Both the position numbers and the translations under genes were made by a program. DNA of 64,000 nt from Platanthera guangdongensis. Lineage: Eukaryota; Streptophyta; Magnoliopsida; Asparagales; Orchidaceae. Every line of letters starts with the position of its first letter. Positions within the stretch are counted from its first letter, which is position 1. Below, piece by piece: positions 22,925 through 33,570 of the stretch. The stretch is taken from the NCBI GenBank assembly GCA_039583875.1, contig CM077165.1:72714757-72778756 (forward strand). The letters run 5' to 3'. The notes beneath the pieces were generated by a model. The model did no database searches and was not told the origin of the DNA. It saw only the letters and a program-made list of their open reading frames with translations.

Positions 22925-24244
22925 TGATGCAGGCTCACACGGGACACCGTAAAATATCTGCGGACACACAGGAATACCTCTCTACGATTCAATTCTACAC
23001 TTGCACAAAACATCCAACGCGACGCACACACTATTTAATTTATCAATTAGATGCTAGCGTACGGGTAGCCAAACCGATTTGGATCGAACAAAGGCTATAG
23101 TCCAATATTCTTTCCGGCTAAAGGGACTAACCAGGTCCGGTCGAGTGATGGTTGCACCAAAAGAGATCTACCAAAGAGTTATGATTCGGAAGCGGTAGAT
23201 CTCTCCCAACAAAAAGAAAACGAAGGTTCGCCAAACCTTTTGAACTTAAATAAAATAAGGATGAACAACAAAATCAAATGAAGAAACCACGATAAATTCA
23301 ACGTTTCAAAGGTCACACCAAAGTATCCACCACAATGAAAATATAGAGGGAAACATCAAAAGTAGAAATGTTTTGTTACCCAATCAGAATGGATGATTCT
23401 TATTCACTATTTTCTGGATCGTCCTTCAACGGCTCTGTTGGAGTCACACCGGATGGAGATAAAACTCTTCTGCCTTCGTCGCTTCACGCCGGAGTTGGAA
23501 ACCACAAGTGGGGATCTTGCCTTGGCCAAATTTCACCCAAAAATAAAGAGGTAGGTCGTGTTTTGGAGGGAGAAGTGTTGGCCGGATAAAGGGGGGAGAG
23601 ATAGGAAAGGTGGCGGCTAGAGCTGGTGGTCGGGTTTATGAGAGAGATGAAAGGAGAGGGAGGAGGGAGTGGAGAGGAACCGAGTAGAGAGAGGGAGGAG
23701 ATGATGGCTGGAGGACAAATAAAGAGAAGGTGGATAGGAGGAGACGAAATTTGGAAAAGGAGGGGGGAAAAGATCTCAAGAAAGATTTAGGGATTCAAAT
23801 TATTATCATTCATTCTCTCAAATCCTTCATAACCATGGCTATATATAGCCTACACCACTCTATCTCCTTCATTCAAAATTCAAAATGAAACTATGATGGT
23901 TATATGCACCAATCATGAAATAAAAACTATACACAAATTAAATACATGAAATTAAACACTCTTGATGGTTATAGGCACCCATCATACATGAAATGAAATA
24001 AAAACTTAAAATAAAAATTGCTAAAATAATAATTGATAAAATGTAAAATATATAATTACTTAATTTATAATTATATATTTTATTTAATTGTGGCGGCGGA
24101 CGTCGAGCAAAACATATAGCAGCGGCGGCGTTGGTGACGAAACGTCGTGGTAGAATATCATCTTTGAGCTTGCGGCAACGATCGTCCCAATCCACGAACT
24201 CTCGAAGACGGGGATCAAGGGCCGCATCAGCATCGTCGCCATCA
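22925..24244 (-). repeat. 5' LTR of the CRM-like element
   Basis: 1320 bp, TGATGCAGGC...CATCA, partner of 18167-19491. The 3-nt gap to the primer-binding site identifies it as the 5' LTR of a minus-strand element. Confidence 0.85.
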
Positions 24245-24828
24245 GTTCTTTCTCTTTGTATTTCAAATTTCATGATCGAGAGATATGTTGTTTGGATAAT
24301 GGCAATACGGATAATTAGATTCATGGTATCATATAGATAGGATTTCATGAATTTATGTATTTGACAGGGTTACTTTATATTAATGCAAATTTGAGTGTTG
24401 TGAATTGTTCGAGGGAAAACTTACTCAACTTAAGTTTAGGTATTGAATTGCTCGAGAGAGAATTCGATAAACATTGAACCCTTATAATACAACGAGTTCG
24501 ATAATTTTGTTAATACGTGGTTACATAGACTTGAATTAATGAGTGAATATCCTCATGTGATTACTCTTAGACAATCTGTTTTTTACCATCCTTAATCCTC
24601 CAAGGTCATTTTATCCAATTAGTCCTAGTAATGTTAATTTAGAGTAACAACCAACTTTAAATATCTGTACGATAATAGAGTGAGTACGAGTACTTGAAAA
24701 GACCTCTAAAAATACGACACAAGATATAGATTTCTCATATACTATGATTGATAGGTGCACTTGCCTGAGATTAAAATCAATTTAGCTTATACATATCTAC
24801 ATAGATTATACTAGAGTTGAAAATGAAT
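24245..24828 (+). repeat. Athila 3' LTR, right part
   Basis: The sequence resumes after the CRM-like element with the duplicated GTTCT and AT-rich R/U5-type text. It has no coding content. The right end is not sharply defined; Tat integrase coding begins at about 24829. Confidence 0.5.
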
Positions 24829-25547
24829 GCGCATTAATCATCTGCCAGCATGGACTGCCCCAGGCCATTGTCATGGACAATGGGCGACAATTTGCCAGTG
24901 CCGAGTTCATCGGTTTCTGAGGGCAACTTGGGATTAATCTCAGGTTCGTGTCGTTCCACAATCCCAGGAGCAACGGGCGGGTGGAGAGGGTGAACAAATT
25001 CATCGTGAACCTCTTGAATAAGAAGGTGGAGAACTTGAAGGGGAGCTGGGTGGAGCAGCTCCCCTCAGTCTTATGGGCCCTTGAACTACCCCCAATACGA
25101 CCACCGGGGAGACACCATTCAAGTACTACCACGGCTGCGAGGCAGTGTTTCCCATAGAATTCGAGGTCCGGACACCTCGAGCAGTTGAGACAGAAGGAGG
25201 TAGAGAAGAGTTGCACATTGAAAATGACGATGAGCTGCGGCTCTCCATGGATATGGTGGAGGAGCTGTAGGAACAGTCTGCTATCTGGCAGGAAGGGGTC
25301 AAGCGAAGGATAGCTAAGTATTTTGACAAGCATGTTCAAATAAAGCAGTTCGCAGAGGGGGTTTGGCCTTGAAAAAGGTGGATACAGCCGGAAGATCAGC
25401 TGCCGTGGGGAAGCTCAACCCAAAATATGAAGGTTCGTACATTATCATAGAGGAATTGAGGTTAGGGGGTATCACCTCCAAAATGTGGAAGGCGAGGCCC
25501 TCAGTCACACCTGGAGCGGTGATGACTTGAAGCGTTTCTATCCATGA
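24829..25547 (+). pseudogene. Tat-lineage integrase, C-terminal half (broken)
   Basis: The plus strand shows ICQHGLPQAIVMDNGRQF (second catalytic Asp), NPRSNGRVERVNK (catalytic Glu), then KGSWVEQLPSVLWAL, and, after frame changes, TGETPFK and SHTWSGDDLKRFYP before TGA at 25545-25547. The ending W---DLK-FYP is typical of Tat elements. There is an in-frame TGA at 24918-24920 and shifts near 25085 and 25360. The 5' part of the element is absent, cut at the Athila LTR junction. Confidence 0.85.
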
Positions 25548-25639
25548 ATAAAGTATGTAACACCCTCTCTCATAAATATAAGATATCACATCATTTTAGA
25601 TCTCTTTTGCAATAGTTTGTGCGACAGATGGTGTTCATG

Positions 25640-26505
25640 AAATAGACCCCGAGCAAATCCCGCTGTCAGGCTCCCACTGGCTGGTAGGGATAGATGTCAC
25701 TCGAGATCGTCTCCCAGACCCAGAGAAGATCCTGCCGCCAGTCTCCCACTAGCAGGTAGGGTTGTATATCACTCTAGAGTGTATCTCAGACCCCGAGCAG
25801 ATCCTGCTGCAAGGCTCCCACTAGCTGGAAAGACTGGATATCACTTGAGAGCGTCTCCCAAACACCGAGAAGATTCCGCTGCCAGGCTCCCACTAGCTGG
25901 CATGGCTGGATGTCACTCAAGAGCATCTCCCAGACCCCGAACAGATCCCGCTGCCAGGCTCCCACTACATAGCAGGGTTGGATATCACTCGAGAGCATCT
26001 CCCAGACCACGAGCTGATCCCGCTGCCAGGCACCCACTAGCTGGCAGGGTTAGATATCGCTCGAGAGCATCTCCAAACACGAAGTAGATCTCGCTGCAAG
26101 GCTCTCATATAGTTGGCAGGGCTGGATGTCACTCGAGAGCATCTCCCAGACCCCGAGCAGATCTCGCTACTAGCCTCCCACTAGCTAGCAGGGATGGATG
26201 TTAATCGAGAGCATCTCCCAGACCCTGAGAAGATCCCACTGCTAATCTCCCTCTAGCTGGCAGGGCTGGATGTCACTCGAGAGCATCTCCCAAACCCCGA
26301 GTAGATTATGCTGCCAGGCTCCCACTAGCTGGCAGGGCTGGATATCACTCGAGAGCATCTCCCAGACCCCGAGCAGAACCCGCTGTCAGGCTCCCACTAG
26401 CTGATAGGGCTGGATGTCACTTTAGAGCATCTCCGAGACCCCAAACAGATCCCACTACAAGTCTCTCATCTAGTTGGCAAGGCTGGATGTCACTCGGTGG
26501 AGTTT
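25640..26505 (+). repeat. 72-bp tandem repeat, about 12 copies
   Basis: Units contain CCCGAGCAGATCCCGCTGCC, GGCTCCCACTAGCTGGCAGG and GGATGTCACTCGAGAGCATC. Successive GACCCCGAG positions at about 25717, 25791, 25861, 25934, 26005, 26075, 26150, 26221, 26293, 26365 and 26438 give a period of 70-75 bp. It lies just 3' of the Tat integrase stop, where Tat-lineage elements are known to carry tandem repeats that can seed satellites. Confidence 0.85.
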
Positions 26506-27265
26506 TGAAATGATGGGCCACAAGATGGTTCCACTGGCCCGGCTCTCACTAGCTGGCAGGGCAGATGGGCCGTTGGGAGGAAGCTTCAATATGCCCATTA
26601 GAAGCCCAACACCCGCCGCTAGTCTTCCAAGGGCGCCCAATATTCAGCCAAAGGGGGATCGATTGACACGCATCTCACATCGTCAGGATCCTACCGGCTG
26701 ACTGAAAGAAGGGAAGTAGATATTCCTAAAATTATCGTCGCAGGCCCCAGATCGAAGGCAAGTTGTATTTCACACCTCGGGCGCTCGCCCAACATGCATC
26801 TAGACGGTGCTCGTAAAGTGACCAAGGTCGTGAGCACTCAGGCCACGCCGCAACCTCATAAGGACCGGCTCACGCGAAGCAGAGCGGCGCGGGCGCAAGT
26901 CGATCCGGGTCGGCCCCTTTATCTCACGAGCGGCTTAAGGATAGCCTTTGGATAAAGGATGCGGATCTCTACTCACGGGTCGGATACCTAAGATCCCAAC
27001 ATTCCCTAAGCTGAGTCATTAAGGAACCCACAGTCTCACTAACGAAGTGCGGGCCTAGAGACAGTGACCGGGAGGGTCTAACCGGGTCACGAGTATTAAG
27101 AAGAAAGGGAAAGAGAAAAAAATGCAACACCATTCCAGAATAGAACATATATTACGAACCACAAAGAGTTACAAGTGGGGAACCCATCCAACATTTACAT
27201 TGCTGCAATAATAAAAATACATAAATCACAAAGAAGAAAGGCTCGGTGTGGGGGTTCAGCGAGGC
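26506..27265. other. Tat 3' region without recognisable gene
   Basis: GC-rich text. I see no protein family and no strong repeat here. Confidence 0.5.
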
Positions 27266-29187
27266 GAGCCCTCAGGCGACGAGCTCTCCTAAAGAGGTTG
27301 CTAGGACCCATCTCCCGGCTTTGGTACCAGAATGAATAGCTCCAGCACCACCTCACTCGCCGATAGCCCCATGTCTTCTCTTGTAACAAGGTTTGCCCGC
27401 TGCATAGTTTGGAGCTTGAACTTCGCAGCATTGGCGGCGTTCTTTTGCATCATCTTCTCCAGCTCATACTCAGAATAGTGGGCGACCTGGCAACTACTGC
27501 TGGAGGGCGGCGGAGGAGCTATGGCTTCCAGTTCTCACACCCACGCCCGCAATGCCTCGTTCTCCTTCTTGAGGGTGGCGATTTGGAAACCAAGGCACTT
27601 AGCCATCGCAGCATCCTGAGAGAAGAAATAAAAGGAGCATAAGAAAAGTGGAAGCAATCTTAGGGCATCTCGTGCAAGTTATGGGACTTACCACGCCCTA
27701 GGTATCCGACGAGAATGGCATCAGATGCATCCACCGGCTTCTTCTGGTGCTTTGCTTCCTCCTGAGTAAGACGGCGGGCCTCTTCCTTGTCATCGGTGAG
27801 CTTTTTGAGCGAGGCGGAGTCTCTCTCCAACTGCGTGCACCGCTTTCCCACCATGTGAGCCAGCTCCAGGCCATGGAGCTGGGGCCGCGCGCTCTCGTGC
27901 ACGCGAACTTGTGTGGCCTACTCATCGAAAATTGTGGCGTCTTCCCGCACGTAGAGGCTGAAAGAGAAGTCATAAGCCTCCCCGTTGATGGTTTCCTACT
28001 CCAACCATCTCGGCAGTAGGGTGGAGATAGAGCCTTGGTTCGCCTCCTTATCCCACTGGAGGAGGGGCCCGCCAAGCTCGTCCAGATGCTGCTCGTCGTA
28101 GCCAAAGTTGCGGTGCCCTCTCAGTACTAGCTTAGTGGTGGGCACCTGTCCTCATAACCTGGAGGTGCCGGCCACCTCGCCAGGAGGGCTGCCGATCGAA
28201 ACGCTCGGTGTGGCGGGCTCTTCAGTTTGTTGGCTCGCTGGAGCGTTGCATTTGTCCCAGGATACGGGGTGTGCGCCGCCAATATTCTTCGGCTTTTTGG
28301 GCGGTTGCGGCAGAGGCAGAGGCTGTTTGCGGTTGGCCTGCATCTGGGTAGCAAGGGTCGGGGCCACGCGATGTGCGGCAGCCGCCGCCTCGTCATGGGA
28401 GAGTTCGCCGGATGTGGAACGCACACTATCATAAGGAGGGTGTAGGGGAATTTATCTCTCACCTATAAAAAGAGGGTTAGAGCAAAGAAAGAATGGGCTA
28501 AGTGAAAAGGGAAAAGTGCGAGTAGCTTACCTCCCTCGGGCAGGACGGGGGTGAGGCTATCCACATTACTGCATAGGAACGCGACTTCAAAGTTCTTCCC
28601 TTGGAAGAAAACACACTGCTCGGCTTCGTGACCCCCCAGGCTAGTGGGGCGGTATCTCGCCTCATTGAGTTGTACCGGCGAGAAAGGAAGGTTGTCGAAG
28701 TTTCCTTCGACAAAGACAATCTTCCTGAGCCAATTATGGATCTTATTCACGTCTCGTGCACCTTGACATGGGTGCTGGAGAATTAGGTGGTGTCATCCTT
28801 GTTCGACCGGAAGGAGAACATCTTGCAGAAGACCGTAAGGCTGAACTTGATCTGCTCCTCATATAGGTAGCAAGCGAACCCGACCACGGCGGCCATCGAA
28901 TTGGGAGAGATCTGGACAGGGATGACCCAAAAATACTTTATTACCAGCCTAACCTCTGGCCATAGGGGCAGACGGAGGCCCGCGTCAAAATTGTCAATGG
29001 GGATAGCTAGATCCCAGATGGAAAGATAATTGCTCTTCTCTTCTTCACTAGGCCTCCTTACCTCAAAGCCGAGCTGGATGAAGTCGCCGACCACTTCGAC
29101 AAATTTGGCTTCGGTGGTGGTGGTGCAGAAGGAGTGGTCAGAGAAGGTCCAGGCACACTTCCTTCTCCCCCACAGCATCTCCACCAT
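27266..29187 (-). pseudogene. Antisense ORF 2 of the Tat element, intron-containing, broken
   Basis: It runs opposite to the Tat pol. From ATG 29187 the first 134 codons include GLRLPLWPEVRLVIKYFWVI, PVQISPNSMAAVVGFACYLY and KFSLTVFCKMFSF, the pattern of the putative plant transposon protein / Gag-like family often found as extra ORFs in Tat elements. The frame shifts near 28785, giving NKIHNWLRKIVFVEGNFDNL. A 68-nt candidate intron (28463-28530) joins it to a Pro/Lys-rich segment (PLPLPQPPKKPKNIGG). The C-terminal part (LELAHMVGKRCTQLERDSAS, FQIATLKKENEALRAWV) looks like coiled coil. Stops at about 28454, 28160 and elsewhere show it is dead. It has a TATA box 135 nt upstream. Confidence 0.65.
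28463..28530 (-). other. Candidate 68-nt intron in antisense ORF 2
   Basis: On the minus strand GGAG|GTAAGC is a consensus donor (28530). The interval is pyrimidine-rich, has CTAAC as a branch-site match, and ends CTCTTTTTATAG at 28463. Removal keeps the upstream frame in phase with the downstream Pro-rich frame, apart from a TAA about 10 nt after the junction. Confidence 0.6.
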
Positions 29188-29321
29188 TAACGCCCATCTC
29201 GTAGATAGATAACTAAGCAGGACGCTGGAGTTCTCGCAAAGAGGGGGCGGGTTGGGAGTCGCAGGAAGGGGAGAAGGAACAAAAGGTCTTAAATACGATA
29301 GGTAGGAAGAAGTGACGGGGC

Positions 29322-29329
29322 CTATTTAT
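29322..29329 (-). promoter_or_regulatory. TATA box of antisense ORF 2
   Basis: CCTATAAATAGG on the minus strand, about 135 nt before the ATG at 29187. A perfect GACACGTGTC palindrome (G-box core CACGTG, 29479-29484) lies about 150 bp further upstream. Confidence 0.65.
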
Positions 29330-29857
29330 AGGAAAGGAATGGGAGGGAAAATGTCCCATTGCCGGGAAATGTGCGGATAGCAAAAATATGTCATGACGCT
29401 TCGACTTCCGAGCCCATCACTAGTTCCCTCTAGCTCGCCATGGCCCTACTAATGTTACACGGCAGCGAGCTGCACTGACACGTGTCCGCTCGAGTGGAGG
29501 TCGAGCCACGTAGATTCGCATCTGCCGAAGAGGAGGGCGAGTAATGCTGGATCGCGTCCGGTAGAGGGCCGAGCAAGGGCACCTCGTCCGCATTCGCCTG
29601 GAGAAAGCTAAGCAGTGACAAGCTATGAAAATAATATATAACAAACATAAGCCCTCCAACGGGCAAGAAGTCTCAAGTATTTACAAATAAAAAAAGTTCG
29701 ATGTTCCTTAGAAAAGATGAATAAAGTGCATGACCTATCATGCGAGCTGGTCCAAGATATAGGTGAGACCCATGCCTGGCGGCCGATAGTTAGGAAGGGG
29801 TTGGTGGCTCAGTACTGAATCCATTTCCACCTGCCCCACCCCCACGTCCCTGAATGT

Positions 29858-29889
29858 GGGGGGGGGGGGGGGGTGGGTGGGTGGGGGGG
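29858..29889 (+). repeat. G run with G-quadruplex-type pattern
   Basis: A run of about 16 G is followed by TGGGTGGGTGGGGGGG. It lies about 15 nt beyond the stop codon of antisense ORF 1. The pattern satisfies the usual four G3+ runs with short loops. Confidence 0.6.
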
Positions 29890-29904
29890 AAATCGAGGAT
29901 AAAA

Positions 29905-30813
29905 TTACTCGTTAACCTCCCACAGTTCCCGCTGAGCCAGGTTGACCTGCTCTGTGCTGTGCCTAAGCCATTCCTCCGCTCGCATAAGGTGTACCCCCAG
30001 AGAAGTCGTCCCATATCCGTTAGATGGGTGCCTCATGGCCTCTAGTACCGCAAACTGCTCCTCCGCCTCGGTCTTGTCCTCGTCCACCCTATCGCAAACC
30101 TCCTGTAGCATCAGGGATTGCTTCTGGAATAACCGTGTCACCCGCCTCTTCATCTCCTCGGCATATGCGGGTCACCCAGGTATTCCGAGATGTGGTCTGC
30201 AGAAGGGGGAGGCGAGTATCCCCCGCTAATGTCAACATCGGAGGAGGAAATCGCATTGAAGCATGCAAAAGTAGGAAAGATAAGAAAAAGCAAGCGGTCA
30301 CAAGCAAGCAAGCGTACAAACTCACCAGGGATCGGCATATCCCCCGCGCTGGTATGCATGTAGGAGGAACCTGGCTGGTCCTGGAAGAGCTCGCCTTCAA
30401 GAGCCACAAAAGATTTCCCTAGCCCGGGGCGGGTTGGTAATGGAGGAATCATGGGAGGGGCAGGACCCAAGGTCGATGGCCTGGCGATGGGCTCAGTTAT
30501 CTTTGGAGAGGAATGCCCCAGTTGCGTTCTACCACCTCTGTCATCGCAGGGTGCCTCATGCGGAAAAAGAGATTAGACAGAGTAATAAATCTGGCAAGAG
30601 GCCCCCATACCTAATGGGCGGCCTCGGCACCGAACGCCGAACTGGATGCAGGGGCGCCGTTTGGGGAGACCGCCTGATCATCTTCACCTTCTTCGGCCAA
30701 AAGACGGGATCGGGTGATCCACACGCCAGCCATGTAGCAACATCGAGGACCTGCTCCCACGTTCCCTCCCTCGTGGCCGTTAGGTGCGCTCGCATCTCTT
30801 TTGATATGGGCAT
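29905..30813 (-). pseudogene. Antisense ORF 1 of the Tat element, probably spliced
   Basis: ATG at 30813 starts PISKEMRAHLTATREGTWEQ and LDVATWLACGSPDPVFWPKK. The middle part reads LGKSFVALEGELFQDQPGSS and ends at a strong donor (CCTG|GTGAGT, about 30328). A strong acceptor (CCCCTTCTGCAG, about 30201) follows. The last part (KRRVTRLFQKQSLMLQEVCD, DEDKTEAEEQFAVLEAM, ending at 29905) looks like coiled coil. Another possible intron begins at TTAG|GTATGG (about 30609). The frames across the second junction do not match perfectly, so it is either decayed or my exon ends are slightly off. I recognise no family with certainty. It lies upstream (in its sense) of antisense ORF 2. Confidence 0.5.
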
Positions 30814-30881
30814 CGTTCAGCTACAGTTCATAATGATGGTAAAAGGAAGAAGACAAGATTTTTCATGTAGGCTCGGTGGCA

Positions 30882-30889
30882 TATTTATA
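30882..30889 (-). promoter_or_regulatory. TATA box of antisense ORF 1
   Basis: GCTATAAATATG on the minus strand, about 70 nt before the ATG at 30813. A G-box core (CACGTG, 30946-30951) lies about 60 bp upstream of it, and a tandem repeat (31030-31240) lies behind that. Confidence 0.6.
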
Positions 30890-31029
30890 GCATATTGGTG
30901 GGACACACCAAAAGTTTCCCTCTAGCTCAATATGCACTCACCGAACACGTGGGGATTGGATGATTCTTTATCAGCTTTGCCAAGCTCAAAAGTAGAGGGG
31001 ATTTTGTACAACCCAGTGTTCGCCGAGTG

Positions 31030-31240
31030 GGACCACCAGGCAGGCGAGTGAGCTAGGACAGTCGGCCCACACCCTCCAGGCAGGCGAGCGATCCAGGGTA
31101 GCAGGTACGCACCTGCTAGGTAAGCAAGCGAGCCAGGGCAGCCGGCCTGCACCCGCCAGGCAAGCGATCGAGCTAGGGCAGCCAACCCGCACCCGCTAGG
31201 TTGGAGGGCGAACCAGTCCCACGAGCTCGCTTCCGCCAGG
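31030..31240. repeat. Tandem repeat of about 55 bp, four imperfect copies
   Basis: Units of the form CCAGGCAGGCGAGYGAGC followed by YAGGGCAGYCGGCCYGCACC recur at about 31035, 31078, 31118, 31157 and, decayed, 31198, so the period is closer to 40-55 bp than exact. It sits 140-350 bp upstream of the antisense ORF 1 TATA box. Confidence 0.6.
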
Positions 31241-31339
31241 ATGGGTGGGCAAGTCACATGAGCCAACTCTCGCTCACCTAATGATAGCGTCGAGTTGCGT
31301 TCGCCAGGCCACATCCGCCCAGGCTAGTGCCGAGTTGGT

Positions 31340-31777
31340 CCCGATTTCCCCTAAGAGTGGGGTGCAAGTATCACGTGGTTAACCTAATTAAGTCTGCATA
31401 TATCCATTCAGAACAACAGAATTGAACTATTGGCAGACCACTTTGGGTTGCATATATCCGTTAGGAATAGCGGAGTTGAGTTGTTGGCATACCACTCTCA
31501 CAAAACTATAAATAGACCCAAGAGTGTACCTCAGAAGGCATGCTTACTTGTGACCTGGTCATCTTGATCTTTTTGAGGTATCCTTAGCTCAACACTTGGA
31601 TAAGGAGGGAAAGCACTCCAAGATCTTTCGGGTGTGTGGTGGCCCTTCATGCTAGAGCCTTAGGTCTGTTCCTTGTGTTAAGTCTTTGGTTTTTTGCCTT
31701 GTGAGAGAGAAGTAAGTGTGCGATCACCCCTTCCCCAAGAGTCGAACTCAATAGAGACCGATTTTTTGGTTTCAACA
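31340..31777 (+). repeat. Right part of Tat 3' LTR
   Basis: A G-box (CACGTG, 31372-31377) and ACTATAAATAGACC (TATA at 31507-31514) are followed by transcribed-type text. The LTR end TTTCAACA is at 31777, after which minus-strand chromovirus sequence begins. A direct repeat of about 55 bp (GCATATATCC... twice, about 31400 and 31450) lies upstream of the TATA box. The left LTR end could not be placed. Confidence 0.5.
31507..31514 (+). promoter_or_regulatory. TATA box in Tat LTR
   Basis: TATAAATA in CTATAAATAGACC, plus strand, about 270 bp before the LTR end. Confidence 0.55.
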
Positions 31778-31782
31778 GTAAG

Positions 31783-33426
31783 AAAGGTTAGGCTGCAACT
31801 GGGGCACCGAATCAAAAACAGGTCGGTCACTAAGCATACATTTCCGTAACTAGCTCACATGAAACACATCGTGCACACTAGGAAAATTTGTTGGCAAATC
31901 CAGCCTATAAGCTGACACTCTGATGCATTCAACAACTTGGAAAGGTCCCAAATACCTGGGATCCAATGTATGGTTCTTTTTAACACCAGACATCAGAGAA
32001 ACCTTGAGAAACACCTTGTTTCCAACTAAAACTTCCTGATCAATCCCTCTCTGATTAGCGTTCTTCTCATAATGCTCCAGAGCTATTCAAAGCTTCTCTC
32101 GAATATGCATCACGGAAGTATTCATCTCTTCCAAAGCTTCTGGACCCAACAACGGTCCTTCACCCACCGCGACCAAAAAATAAGGGAGTCATGCCACGTC
32201 TCCCATACAGAGCCTTAAACAGGGCCATCTGCAAGATCTCCTGATAACTATTATTGTAAGTGAATTCCATCAATCTCAGCCGCTTGTCCCACACTCCTCC
32301 GTGGTCTAAGATGTAACATCTTATCATATCTTTCACAATCTGATTTACTCTCTCTGTCTGACCATTGGTCTGCGGATGATAAGTAGTTGAATATCTGAGG
32401 TTGGTACCCAACCCTTCCTGTAAACTCTTCCAAAAATGTGATGTAAACCTGGAATCTCGATCTGACACAATACTAACAGGCACTCCATGTAGTTTGATGA
32501 TCTCATCCAAATATAACTCTGTTATTTTCTTCATAGAGTAATCAATCTTGAATTGCACGAAGTGAGCACACTTAATTAGTCAGCTAACTATGACCCACAC
32601 TAAATCATGTCCACGGGAAGATCTCAGCAAACCGGTAATAAAATCCATCGAAATACTCTCCCACTTCCATATTGGAATCTCCAAAGGCTTCAGCTTGCCA
32701 CCAGCCTTTCCATGATCTACCTTAACACCCTTGCAGGTGACGCACTCAGACATAAACTTGGCTATATCATTATTCATTCCATACCACCAAATGATTTGCT
32801 TCAGATCTCTATAAATCTTAGTAGAATCATGGTGGTAGGCAACACTAGAACCATGCGCCTCACTGCAGAACTTAGCTCTAATCTCCTCAACTAGAGGGAT
32901 ACAATATCTACTGCGATACTTCAAAGTACCTGCGTCATCGATTGAAAAGTATGGTAATTCTCCTTTCTTGGTTCTGCTATAAAGGCGCTGCAAATTAGGA
33001 TCATCCTTTTGATGTAGCCTTATAAGCTTAATCCACAAAGGCTCTGCTACATTCAAGCTACTTCAGGAGTCACTACTTCCGACTGAGATGCCTATCAACA
33101 AAAACTCCTCCACCAAGGATTCCACCAAAAGTCCAAAGATATGTGCGGTCTTTCTACTCAAGGTATCGACTACCACATTAGCTTTTCCCGGATGATATTG
33201 GATCTCGACATTGTAATCCGCAACATATTCTAACCATCTGCATTGGCATAAAATTAATTCCTTCTGAGTGAAGACATACTTCAAACTCTTATGGTCCGTG
33301 TAAATCTTGCACAGTGCACCATACAAAAGATGTCTCCACAACTTCAAGTCATAAATTACTGCCGCAAACTCTAAGTCATGATTAGGGTAGTTCTTTTTAT
33401 GTATCTTTAAATGCCACGACCCATAC
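31783..33426 (-). pseudogene. Chromovirus RNase H-integrase remnant
   Basis: Read from right to left: RNase H end (NYPNHDLEFAAVIYDLKLWR, YTDHKSLKYVFTQKEL, HPGKANVVVDTLSRK; 33426-33063), the HHCC region and integrase start (HDSTKIYRDLKQIIWWYGM, CVTCKGVKVDHGK; 33056-32580), the integrase core (IVSDRDSRFTSHF, NGQTERVNQIV; 32558-32160), then RYLGPFQVVECI and VFHVS near 31900. The order and motifs fit a Tekay-type chromovirus. Frames change between the three parts. The right end is interrupted by SIRE element A at 33427, the left by the Tat LTR. Confidence 0.85.
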
Positions 33427-33570
33427 TGTTGGGTACATTGGTTAAATGTACCTGATTTGAAGAAGCCTCACCCAACTCAATGATATACATCATAATATAT
33501 TTGATGTATGTTGAGTTTACTTGTGCAGGTAAGTAATCACTGGATTGAAGCAAAAAGTTTCTAAGTCCAT

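Larger units (their letters stand above)
18167..24244 (-). mobile_element. Complete CRM-like gypsy element, apparently non-autonomous
   Basis: Two direct repeats (18167-19491 and 22925-24244) start TGATGC and end CATCA. They are flanked by the same 5 bp, GTTCT, at 18162-18166 and 24245-24249: an exact target-site duplication. The primer-binding site next to the right LTR (CTCTGATACCA, 22911-22921) shows that the element runs on the minus strand. The interior (about 3.4 kb) holds a decayed Gag, an acidic ORF and an integrase C-terminus. I find no protease, reverse transcriptase, RNase H or integrase core, so it probably moved with enzymes supplied by another element. TGATG...CATCA ends and coding sequence that runs into the 3' LTR recall centromeric (CRM) chromoviruses. 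That assignment is tentative. Confidence 0.85.

Noticed and set aside
25779..26087. 102-codon ORF with a 24-residue repeat
   Set aside because: Product of the 72-bp tandem array; no start context and the frame breaks in other units.
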